From positions 1 to 64,000 of the forward strand of contig NZ_JAAHHT010000005.1 of NCBI RefSeq assembly GCF_010672085.1: DNA of 64,000 bases, given 5' to 3'. The notes under the pieces were generated by a model. It did no database searches, was not told the origin of the DNA, and worked only from the letters and a program-made list of their open reading frames with translations. The translations under genes were made by a program, and so were the position numbers. This DNA is from Okeania sp. SIO3I5 (GTDB lineage: Bacteria; Cyanobacteriota; Cyanobacteriia; Cyanobacteriales; Microcoleaceae). Shown here piece after piece: positions 9,165 through 16,596 of the stretch (position 1 is its first letter; every line of letters begins with the position of its first letter).

Positions 9165-9235
9165 AGAAAAAAATCTAACTCAAAAAATTCAGAAAGTGAA
9201 GAGCAAAATCGTCTTATTAGTAGAAGACAGGAAAA
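9165..9235 (+). promoter_or_regulatory. Shared upstream module, copy C (before subtilase relic)
   Basis: Plus-strand reading gives CTCAAAAAATTCAGAAA and CGTCTTATTAGTAGA with about 13 bases between them, which is the reverse complement of the core seen in the two minus-strand copies. It precedes the plus-strand subtilase relic by about 75 bases, so relative to its gene the module has the same orientation in all three cases. Confidence 0.45.
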
Positions 9236-9311
9236 AGAAAAATTCAACCTTGTCTCTAGTCCAAGACCAACATAAAACTTGCGGCAACTGACAAAATTAT
9301 GAGGTTCAAGC

Positions 9312-9460
9312 ATGGCAGCTACACAAACAAACATTACTGATATTTCAGGATTACCGGGACTCAAAAAACTGTGGTCTGAGACCAAAGGCGACTCCCAAAT
9401 CTGTGTAGCCATTCTTGATAGTCCAGTAGACTAATCTCATCCCTGCTTTGACAGTGCTAA
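9312..9460 (+). pseudogene. Relic of a cyanobactin-type subtilase (PatA/PatG-like protease start)
   Basis: An ATG at 9312 opens a frame of 40 codons reading MAATQTNITDISGLPGLKKL, then CVAILDSPVD, followed by an in-frame TAA at 9432 and then SHPCFDSA. The combined sequence matches the first strand and catalytic Asp region of subtilases in the PatA/PatG cyanobactin family (pattern VAILDGPVD-x-SHPCF), with a glutamine codon turned to TAA and the usual Gly before Pro-Val-Asp replaced by Ser. A second stop follows at 9456 and no Ser or His catalytic motif remains. The gene is dead, but it shows such a protease once stood here. Confidence 0.6.
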
Positions 9461-9948
9461 ATGTTGGTAGGAAAAAGAGCTGCCTGTTGTCCTCGCTAAT
9501 ATGCTTGGAAGAGCGTTGAATTTTGACCGCTGCTGGAAGAAAGCCAGCGCTTACATCGGGAAGTATTGCCAAAATCGCTGATGGGATTTTACCAAGCAGT
9601 TACATTGGCGAGATGAAGGATTAATCAGAGCTGGTGGGTTAATTATTTAACTTCTAAAGCTGTAATCTCTGATTTAGTCTTAGAGCTTGGCTTCTATCTA
9701 ATTGATGGAAGCTAAACAACCAGAAAGAAATAAAACTTTCAGTAGTTTTGGAATTGTAGTAATTTCATTTGATTTTTCACCTACTTTTATATCAGTTGTG
9801 AAGGTACTGTGTCAAAAAATGAGTTTGATAGAGTTCATCCGGTAACAAGGAGGTATGAAAGAGTGGTTAATAAATTCCGTGAAAAATTGAAGAAATTATG
9901 AATCTAAATAGCTTTGTTGAAATAATTGATGTTTAGGAGTTGCTAGTT
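9461..9948. other. Degraded region without an intact gene
   Basis: After the subtilase relic no frame stays open for long on either strand. A short plus-strand stretch near 9490-9640 (FDRCWKKASAYIGKYC) reads like protein but is cut by stops. From 9780 to 9948 the sequence is AT-rich leader for the next gene, ending with TTAGGAG nine bases before its ATG. Confidence 0.4.
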
Positions 9949-10902
9949 ATGGACAGTAGAGGACCACAACAAAAGAATAATCAAACAAACAAATATTCCT
10001 TTGGGAGGAACGATAGGATACATGGGTGGAACAAGGAATATCAATATACTAATCATAATCAGAAATATCAGTGTAATGATCAAGAGTATGATAGCAGTTA
10101 TGCCAACCAATATATGTGTTTTGAATTTAAGCAGAATCAACTAGAAGCATTTCATAATCAACCAGTGCTAACGCCAGAAAAGGATCCTAATAACAATCAA
10201 GTGCCAGTAAAGGATTCTAATGGCCACACTCTGACAGATCATCAGGGACATATTGTGCCTCAGAGTGCTCTGAAAGAGGTACTGAATGACATTGCGAATG
10301 AAATTCTGAATGACAAACTGAAGAATCTAGATTATAATAACCTTAATAATCTAGAAAATTACGATCACAACAAACAGCAAAAAGTATACCAGGCTTTTAA
10401 TGAGTTTAAAAAGCTTTTTAAAGACCAAGTTCCCATGACGTATAATATTGACAATTATATTATAAATAAACTATGTGGTTCTAGAATTGAAAAATTAATT
10501 CAACAAAAGGATGGTGCGAAGATTACTCTTGAAGACGCCATAAATGATTATCTTAGTATTATTGTCTGGAACCCTGTCAATATATGTCGTGCTCCTGAAG
10601 ATAAACACCGGAATGGTTATCCCGGAGAGAAAATTGATAATGAGGTTAGGGAACGTGTAATTCAAATATACCCCAAGAATGCAAGAATCAGAGGGGCATT
10701 TGAAAAAGTTAAGTCAACACTTGATAAAGAAAAACAGGAGAAAACAAGGCAAATCAAGGAGTTTATAGGTTCGTGTAACGAGGCTCTAGGACAACAATCT
10801 CACGGTTACTATAAGTTTGATTGGCAATATCTTCTCACTAAATCGAAGGAGTTACAGTTACAACCAGTGCTTAAGATTCAAAGCAATGCGCCTAAAAGTT
10901 GA
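9949..10902 (+). CDS. Hypothetical protein with HNH-like motif in its carboxy half
   Basis: 317 residues from the ATG at 9949 (AGGAG nine bases upstream; the TTG at 9940 overlaps this site). Residues 1-65 are rich in Asn, Gln, Tyr and Lys and look disordered. A segment DHQGHIVPQSALKEVL (about residues 98-113) followed later by IVWNPVNICRAPEDKHRNGY (about 203-222) resembles the His-Pro and Asn/His parts of HNH-type nuclease or toxin domains, but the spacing is long and the match is weak. No signal peptide and no obvious immunity gene. It is the only intact plus-strand gene in this accessory block. Function is open. Confidence 0.55.
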   Translation: MDSRGPQQKNNQTNKYSFGRNDRIHGWNKEYQYTNHNQKYQCNDQEYDSSYANQYMCFEFKQNQLEAFHNQPVLTPEKDPNNNQVPVKDSNGHTLTDHQGHIVPQSALKEVLNDIANEILNDKLKNLDYNNLNNLENYDHNKQQKVYQAFNEFKKLFKDQVPMTYNIDNYIINKLCGSRIEKLIQQKDGAKITLEDAINDYLSIIVWNPVNICRAPEDKHRNGYPGEKIDNEVRERVIQIYPKNARIRGAFEKVKSTLDKEKQEKTRQIKEFIGSCNEALGQQSHGYYKFDWQYLLTKSKELQLQPVLKIQSNAPKS

Positions 10903-10917
10903 GACTAACTATCATTT

Positions 10918-10951
10918 CAGCCTAGTTTAGTCATTTACTTAATCTAGGCTG
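10918..10951 (+). terminator. Candidate stem-loop after the HNH-like gene
   Basis: CAGCCTAG and CTAGGCTG form an 8-base perfect stem with an 18-base loop, 15 bases after the stop at 10902. There is no T run after it, so it may only protect the 3-prime end or be incidental. Confidence 0.35.
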
Positions 10952-11059
10952 GTTCGCTACACCAGTGGTAACTGAAAATGTAACTATCACTTAAGTTTAT
11001 CTACCACATCCTAAAATGAGTAAGGTAGAAAAAGATCAGCCGATCCTTATAAGGAGTAA

Positions 11060-11185
11060 ATTTCCTTTGAAGACGAAAGTTTACTACAGTTTGTTATATC
11101 TCACGAAGTTTTACACGCTATAAGCTCACGGGGTGACAAACACTTCAAAACTATAGTTAGATACGGGTTTAATATCATCTCGTAA
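11060..11185 (+). pseudogene. Fragment of an HExxH metallopeptidase (SprT/DUF45-like)
   Basis: A 41-codon open stretch bounded by stops at 11057 and 11183 contains VISHEVLHAISSRGDKHFK, which has the zinc motif HExxH followed by a His and Phe in the spacing seen in SprT, YgjP and related small metallopeptidases. It has no start codon and neither domain end, so it is a broken gene. It lies between the HNH-like gene and an intact matrixin-like protease. Confidence 0.4.
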
Positions 11186-11218
11186 TTGATATTAGCGATC
11201 GAATAAAATAATCATAAT

Positions 11219-11354
11219 TTACGCAAACTTTTAAACAATACGCTATCCGTAGAGGGCGAATGCCATTCGCCCCTATACATAGCGGTGCGACCCCGCGTCG
11301 GCGTCAGACGCAAGGGAACGCGCACCAAGAGAAGGTGGTTCTGCGTAAGTCCTG
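11219..11354. repeat. CAGGACTTACGC-family palindromic repeat (degraded left end)
   Basis: Starts TTTACGCAAAC and ends GCGTAAGTCCTGA, with the inner inverted pair GGGCGAATGCCATTCGCCC. It carries an extra GC-rich segment (about 11285-11325, CCCGCGTCGGCGTCAGACGC) not present in the other copies. It lies immediately before the matrixin-like gene, whose leader therefore includes the end of the repeat. Confidence 0.6.
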
Positions 11355-11398
11355 ATAATGAACAAGTACATTTACTGTAGTTGCAATCTGGAGAAAAC

Positions 11399-11869
11399 AT
11401 GGAAAACTTTGAATATGATATACTCACAAACACAAATTGGCAGACAACTAATATTTCTTATGGATTTGATGCCAACGTACCACTCAATGTCAGAAATTTA
11501 TTCCAAACCGCAGCTAGCGACATTAGTCAAAACTCAAAATTATCTTTGAGTGAAATACCAGAAAATTTTCAACCAGATATTCACATTAGTTTTGCCGACA
11601 CTCAAGGATTCCTAGCTTTAGCTTACTTTCCTGGAGAACATTCCATCAGTGGTGACATTCTGTTGTCCCAAGAATTTCTTAATCAACCAGAACAATATCA
11701 AAATTTCATTGTCTGGCACGAATTCGGGCACGCTCTAGGACTAGGACATGAAGATGAGAGAAAGGATTCGGTGATGAATGACAATTTAGAAAGTGGAGTT
11801 GATTCACTGCCTCAGAGATTTACTCCTTATGATTTTTGGGCATTAGATACCACTTATTATTTATTATAA
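11399..11869 (+). CDS. Matrixin-like (M10 family) zinc metalloprotease
   Basis: 156 residues from the ATG at 11399, with GGAG seven bases upstream. The zinc site HEFGHALGLGHEDE (about residues 107-120) is the full HExxHxxGxxH motif of matrixins and other metzincins, and the Met-turn follows in DSVMND. The upstream part has the expected NVRNLFQTAASDISQ helix and the ISFADTQG strand. No signal peptide or propeptide is seen, so it is a bare catalytic domain. Substrate unknown. It stands alone among broken protease genes (subtilase and HExxH relics upstream). Confidence 0.8.
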   Translation: MENFEYDILTNTNWQTTNISYGFDANVPLNVRNLFQTAASDISQNSKLSLSEIPENFQPDIHISFADTQGFLALAYFPGEHSISGDILLSQEFLNQPEQYQNFIVWHEFGHALGLGHEDERKDSVMNDNLESGVDSLPQRFTPYDFWALDTTYYLL

Positions 11870-12178
11870 TGTGGAGTAACTTTCGAGTACCCTATAGAAC
11901 CCCTAAGCGTATCTTTTGCAAGGTTATACTAAATAGCGATCGCCCTTAATTCTTTGGTAGTGCATCAGCCAAGTGTGGGATAAGTAATTAGATCATTCTA
12001 GTACGAAGGGGCGATACTGCTGACGCAACGCGAGCGACATAAAACGCGGAGCGTTAACGTTTGCGGAGCATTCCGTCAGGAAAGTTGTGCGGAACGCTAA
12101 ACGCTAACCCAGCTCTTTGTGCCGCAGTATTTTTCCTTCGACTGTGAATCCAAATCCAATTCCTCTTACAGTGCTTTT

Positions 12179-12269
12179 CAGTTGAGTAGACTACAGTAGG
12201 GACCTTCCATGGAACGTCCCTACTGGGTTTTGGTTGTGACGATGTGGTTCATCAATTTGAAAAGCGCTG
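12179..12269. mobile_element. R2-family MITE-like inverted repeat
   Basis: Ends are CAGTGCTTTTCAGTTGAG and TTTGAAAAGCGCTG (reverse complement of the left end with few changes), flanked on both sides by TA. Inside lies a perfect GGGAC-TTCCATGGAA-GTCCC type hairpin. Other complete copies are at 23330-23430, 37260-37361, 50745-50874 and 54537-54700. The TA flanks fit a Tc1/mariner (IS630) type mobiliser, which is inference. Confidence 0.6.
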
Positions 12270-12317
12270 TAAACTACTGCCCTCGACATTAGCTTGTAAC
12301 CCACATTCCGCATTTGT

Positions 12318-12457
12318 TCAGGTTGAATTTGTCTACGATAGTATAGAGTCTCGAAAGTGTCACTGAAAGTTTGCAAGCATTCGGGACAATAATATCGCTG
12401 ACTTCCTTTGCTAGTTTTTCGATGCTTATGAGTCTTGTGATAGCCACATAGAGGACA
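12318..12457 (-). pseudogene. IS1-type transposase fragment (zinc-finger amino part)
   Basis: The minus strand reads CPLCGYHKTHKHRKTSKGSQ, then RYYCPECLQTFSDTFETLYY and RRQIQPEQMRNV, which is the amino-terminal zinc-finger region of IS1-family (InsA-like) transposases with its two CxxC pairs. It is cut at 12318, and downstream the frame runs into the R2 repeat. No catalytic part is present. Confidence 0.65.
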
Positions 12458-12591
12458 TTACATCAGAATTCAAAGTATTAACGGGACAATAGTTATATTA
12501 CCATTCCCACACTTTCTTGATGCACAACCGAACATCCCTAGAGGGTTTTGGTTGTTACTAAAAAATACTGATAACTGATAACTGATAACTG

Positions 12592-13467
12592 TTAACTGAT
12601 AACTGATAAAAGTTGCTGTATCATCCTTTCTGCTTGAGAAGCATAACCACTACCAAATAGATTAAAATGATTCAAGATATGATACAAATTATAAAGAATT
12701 TTCCGCTGCTTGTAGCCATCATCTAAAGGCCAAGCTTCATTGTAACCATGATAAAAACCAGCAGGAAAACCACCAAATAATTCTGTCATTGCTATATCGA
12801 CTTCGCGATCGCCCCAATAAGTCGCCGGATCAAAAATCACTGGTTCCCCATCCGCAGTAACTGAAGCATTTCCCCCCCATAAGTCTCCGTGAACTAAAGA
12901 AGGTTGGGGTTGATGACCTGCTAATAATTCTGGAATAACTTTCAGTAGGCGATCGCCCTGACTAAAACTACCACCGCGACGCTTTGCTAATTTTAACTGA
13001 TAACCAATACGGTGTTCTACCCAAAATTCTGCCCAGTCTGCTACCCAAGTATTAATCTGAGGTGTCGAACCGATAGTATTATTAATATCCCAACCAAATT
13101 CACTTTTTCCTTGATAGCGATGTAAAGCAGCTAAGTTACGCCCCATCTCTTCCCAAGATTTATCGTTACCGCGACCGCCTAAGTCTAACCATTCCAAGAC
13201 TATATAACAATTATTTCCTTCTGTTCTATAACATAAAGGTTTAGGAACCCGAATAGTCTGAGTTTCGCACATTTGCTTTAACCCTAATGCTTCTGCTCGA
13301 AACATTTCCACCAGAGAAGCTTGATTAATTTTGACGAAATAGCTACGAGTGCCATCAGTCAGTTGATAACCATTGTTGATGCAACCTCCTCCAACTGAAC
13401 GATGTTCACTGACTTCAAATTTTTCGGCGGTTACTTGGGTGATATGTTCGGCGATTTTTTTCCACAT
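12592..13467 (-). CDS. Fructosamine/ketosamine-3-kinase family protein
   Basis: 291 residues, the usual length of the family. Signature segments are GGGCINNGYQL (nucleotide-binding loop), KINQASLVEMFRAEALGL (Lys and Glu of the small lobe), SLVHGDLWGGNA (catalytic loop with Asp) and VIFDPATYWGDREVDIAM (metal-binding DFD-like motif and family hallmark). Members phosphorylate sugar adducts on lysines, starting removal of glycation damage. It is a single-gene unit. The last three codons are read from tandem TGATAAC repeat, so the tail may be slightly altered. Confidence 0.9.
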   Translation of the reverse strand: MWKKIAEHITQVTAEKFEVSEHRSVGGGCINNGYQLTDGTRSYFVKINQASLVEMFRAEALGLKQMCETQTIRVPKPLCYRTEGNNCYIVLEWLDLGGRGNDKSWEEMGRNLAALHRYQGKSEFGWDINNTIGSTPQINTWVADWAEFWVEHRIGYQLKLAKRRGGSFSQGDRLLKVIPELLAGHQPQPSLVHGDLWGGNASVTADGEPVIFDPATYWGDREVDIAMTELFGGFPAGFYHGYNEAWPLDDGYKQRKILYNLYHILNHFNLFGSGYASQAERMIQQLLSVIS

Positions 13468-13612
13468 AATATATAGGTGTTGATTTTAATAAAAAACTGA
13501 TTGATTTTAAGCTGATGTCGGCGTTGGTGAAACACGGTATGATTTCTTGTCCGGATAGCAAGCGCAAACAAAAAACTTTCTCCGTCTACTATTCTTTCTT
13601 CTTCTTTCTTTC

Positions 13613-13647
<35 letters not shown>

Positions 13648-13675
13648 CCCTACCAAAAGAATTTTTCAGCAAACC

Positions 13676-14215
13676 CTAATTATAACTATCAGAACCATCA
13701 TAAAAATGAAGTCTACCATAGCCAAGAAAATAACCATAAGGTTTTTCTCCTACAGGAAAAGCAGTCACTCCAAATAAATATACTCCCCCATATCTGGGAG
13801 TCCGCACTGGACGCAAACCAATTGTAAAAGTTTTGCCTGGAGGTACTGGAGGATTGAAAATTACTGAGATGGTATTAGTTTTTTTGTCGATCGCTACTTC
13901 CTCAACTGTTAATTGTTCACCTTTATTCCGATGGGTTCCTTCAAAAGCGATAATTTTCTCTGGGTTATATCGAATATTATCAGGACCAGTAGTTTTACTA
14001 ATTGTCACCTGTTTTAGTGGTACTCCAGCATCAGGCAATAAGTTGAGAGTAAAATAATAGGTAGCGCTCCAGACATAAGTCTCGCTTCGGGTAGTTACTG
14101 CTTTAACTAGACGAGGTGGTTGAGCAAAATAAACCGTACCATCTTTTGTCTGAATTCCTAAAGTAGGAGTGACAAATAATAAAAAAGGCAAAAGCAAGAA
14201 AGAAAATTTTTTCAT
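13676..14215 (-). CDS. DUF2808 domain protein, exported
   Basis: 179 residues with a signal peptide (MKKFSFLLLPFLLFVTPTLG). The rest carries the DUF2808 pattern: AQPPRLVKAVTTRSE, ATYYFTLNLLPDAGVPLKQV, ITKTTGPDN-like segment, VIFNPPVPPGKTFTIGLRP and the RYGGVYLFGVTAFPVG end. The family is confined largely to cyanobacteria and has no established function. It is monocistronic, between two unrelated housekeeping genes. Confidence 0.85.
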   Translation of the reverse strand: MKKFSFLLLPFLLFVTPTLGIQTKDGTVYFAQPPRLVKAVTTRSETYVWSATYYFTLNLLPDAGVPLKQVTISKTTGPDNIRYNPEKIIAFEGTHRNKGEQLTVEEVAIDKKTNTISVIFNPPVPPGKTFTIGLRPVRTPRYGGVYLFGVTAFPVGEKPYGYFLGYGRLHFYDGSDSYN

Positions 14216-14529
14216 AATAAGAAAATGAGATTAAAGATTTCCTCTAAAGTCTTTTTATCACCCTTACTATTCGTAACATTCTTTTTTCAAACTGGTATTA
14301 TACCCCAGTAAAAATGGGATTTGGAAACCAAACCCCTACATTTTCAGGACTTAGGCAAAATATAGAGTTATACACCATCTGTAGGGGCGAATGGCATTCG
14401 CCCTTACTAGATATGACGGTTCTGCGTAAGTCCTGATTTTGTTTCACAAATCATTTCATATTCCTAGATCAATTGTTCTTCCTCATTTAAAAGTAACAAA
14501 GCTGATAGCTGACTGCTGACTGCTGACTG
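14216..14529. repeat. Spacer with CAGGACTTACGC-family element
   Basis: A complete palindromic element at 14345-14435 (starts CAGGACTTAGGCAAA, ends TGCGTAAGTCCTG, inner GGGCGAATGGCATTCGCCC hairpin), then tandem CTGACTG units near 14505-14530 just before the end of the cyclo-ligase gene. Confidence 0.6.
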
Positions 14530-15096
14530 CTATTTTATACCATTTTCTGTACAAACAAAATCAAGAGGTTTATCCCAGGAATCTATAGGTAAATCTTGTA
14601 AATAAGCAAACTCAAACACAATGCCAATAGTAGGTTTTGATGCCCATTCTTGACTACTTAGCATCCGGTCATAAAAACCGCCACCATAACCTAAACGATA
14701 ACCATTTACATTACAAGCAACAGCAGGAACTAAAATTAAATCTACTTCTGATGACTGTAATAATGGTGCATTTAAGTCTGGTTCTAGAATACCATAAGCA
14801 CCTTTTTGTAAAGAATTTCCTGGTTGCCAAATATGCCAAATTAGAGACTTTTCTACACATCTTGGAAAACCCCAAGTTTCAGGAGAAAATGTTTTTTTTT
14901 CTCCAATATTTGTAAATAATAAACTCAGGTCTGGTTCCTGACGAAAACTAAAATAAGCTAAAACAGTTTTAGCTGTTTGGAATAGAGAGAAATTTTGTAA
15001 GTTACGGCACAGGCGATCGCTCTTTTCTCTCCATTCTTTCTCAGGCATAGATCGACGTTTTTTTAATAATGAGCTTCTTAATTCTTTTTTAAGCAT
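14530..15096 (-). CDS. 5-formyltetrahydrofolate cyclo-ligase
   Basis: 188 residues from the internal ATG at 15096 (MLKKELRSSLLKKRRSMP), which matches the usual start of the family; the frame is open to 15165 but the extra 23 residues look unrelated. Hallmarks are KKELRSSLLKKRRSM at the start, AYFSFRQEPDL, KGAYGILEP, DLILVPAVACNVNGYRLGYG and GGGFYDR. The enzyme converts 5-formyl-THF to methenyl-THF using ATP, in one-carbon folate metabolism. Single gene. Confidence 0.9.
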   Translation of the reverse strand: MLKKELRSSLLKKRRSMPEKEWREKSDRLCRNLQNFSLFQTAKTVLAYFSFRQEPDLSLLFTNIGEKKTFSPETWGFPRCVEKSLIWHIWQPGNSLQKGAYGILEPDLNAPLLQSSEVDLILVPAVACNVNGYRLGYGGGFYDRMLSSQEWASKPTIGIVFEFAYLQDLPIDSWDKPLDFVCTENGIK

Positions 15097-15350
15097 TAAC
15101 CTGTTAAAATAACAATTTAGAAAAGTAAATTGGGTAAATTCTGACTTATCCAGAATCATACTCAAATTTTTCTTATTTAACCATGAAATAAAGTATTGAA
15201 CTTCTCCTTTGAAGGGTATGAAAAAGAAAAATTCTTATTTTCAAGCCTCCTTATTCCAGGAGGTATTGATAACTGAAATTGCCGTCCCAAAAATGGATTA
15301 TTAAACTTCTCCAAAAATCGAAAATAAAATCAATTATTATTCATAAATTA

Positions 15351-15959
15351 TCAATTACTCCCCTCCTGGGAGGGGTAGGGGTGGGTTTCCCCTCTTCCCT
15401 CTTCCCTGTTCCCTGTTTCCTCTTTTTCAGAGATATCTATATCTTCTTCATTTTCATCACTATTAGATAGAGACAGTAAATCCAAAGATAATTGTTGAGG
15501 CAGTTTATCGAGTTGGAAATATTGATGAAATTTATCAGTGACTTGCAACCAATAAGAACGAGATTCCTTTTGACGACGTTTACGGATAAAACCTAAACTT
15601 ACAAGTTCAGGAACGTGCTGATAAATTCCCGAACCACGAATATCTACTAATTCTGATTGGGTAATACCTCCTTTCAGGGCGATCGCTGCTAAAGTCCTCA
15701 GAGCGCCGACTCCTAACTCTGGTTGAATTAAGCTTTCTATCAACTCACTAAAAGTTGGTTTGAGTTGAAGACTATAACCTTTTTCAGTTTCGACAACTTC
15801 TAAAGCAGTATGTCGATGAGCATATTCTGACATTAATTCGATTAAAGCATCTTTGACTTGGCCACGCTCACACTTGGCAATTTCAGCAATTTCAGAAATG
15901 GAAAGGGGTTGTCCCTTGAGATATAAAATTGCCTCAATTTTACTAGAAAGACTATACAT
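15351..15959 (-). CDS. scpB: Segregation and condensation protein B
   Basis: 202 residues. Residues 1-155 follow the ScpB pattern of two winged-helix domains: SKIEAILYLKGQPLSISEIA, LQLKPTFSELIESL, LSxAALETLAxIA-type segment here read as LRTLAAIALKGGITQSELVD, IRGSGIYQHVPELVSLGFIR and YWLQVTDKFHQYF. It works with ScpA and SMC in chromosome compaction. From about residue 180 the protein (EETGNREEGRG, then HPYPSQEGSN) is read from dispersed repeats: the tandem ACAGGGA unit and the CCCACCCCTACCCCTCCC element also seen at 61025. The natural end was probably lost or extended when these arrived. No scpA is adjacent. Confidence 0.9.
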   Translation of the reverse strand: MYSLSSKIEAILYLKGQPLSISEIAEIAKCERGQVKDALIELMSEYAHRHTALEVVETEKGYSLQLKPTFSELIESLIQPELGVGALRTLAAIALKGGITQSELVDIRGSGIYQHVPELVSLGFIRKRRQKESRSYWLQVTDKFHQYFQLDKLPQQLSLDLLSLSNSDENEEDIDISEKEETGNREEGRGETHPYPSQEGSN

Positions 15960-16596
15960 TTAGTATCATTACCCTTACGGTAATTTTATTGTATTTTGGT
16001 CAGAAAATTTGCCTAATGCCTAATTTAAGAAAGGGTAAAATTTTCTCACCTAATTTTTTCTATCATATATTAATGTTTGTTTTTTCTATAAAGTTTATCG
16101 ATTTAATTGAGCGATCGAATTTTCCATTTTTATTCTGAATTCTGAATTCTAAATTCATTAGAATGTGTAATTAATTTGGCTTATGAACTTATATAGAATC
16201 CGGCTGTATAATATATTTTTCTATTCTAGAATTACTTCAATATTCAATTTCCCCCACTTCCCCACTCGCCACCCCTAACTATACAAATAAGGCATTGGTG
16301 AAATAAGGTATGAAATTCCGATCAGAGTAAGATTAATTTAATAGTAAAGAAAAAAAGCTGTTTTAACTCCTGACTCCTGACTACTAAATACTAACTTCTG
16401 ACTTCTAAGGGCAAGTATTGTAAAGTTTTATTGATTTTATAGAAAAACATAAAAAAACAACTAAAAATATCTTAGACTGGGATTAGTTAAATTCCCTTAT
16501 GTAGTTGATGAATGAAATTATCTGCAACACGCCGGCCGGGCATGAAGATGAACTTGGAAAACCCCAACAGCTAGTTAAATGTTGACAGGAGGGATA
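15960..16596. other. Spacer between scpB and tnpB
   Basis: AT-rich sequence with tandem AATTCTG units (about 16133-16155), tandem CTGACTC units (about 16365-16410), and from about 16525 a GC-richer segment (CACGCCGGCCGGGCATGAAG) directly before tnpB that probably belongs to its element. No gene seen. Confidence 0.45.

Larger units (their letters stand above)
11870..12591. repeat. Repeat cluster with R2 element and transposase relic
   Basis: Holds GC-richer spacer to about 12170, a complete R2-type inverted-repeat element (12179-12269, see separate entry), an IS1-type transposase fragment (12318-12457), and tandem TGATAAC units (12568-12610) that overlap the end of the fructosamine kinase gene. 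Confidence 0.55.

Noticed and set aside
9089-9572. Minus-strand frames of 107 and 73 codons opposite the subtilase relic
   Set aside because: They oppose a plus-strand sequence with clear subtilase similarity and show no family pattern or ribosome site.
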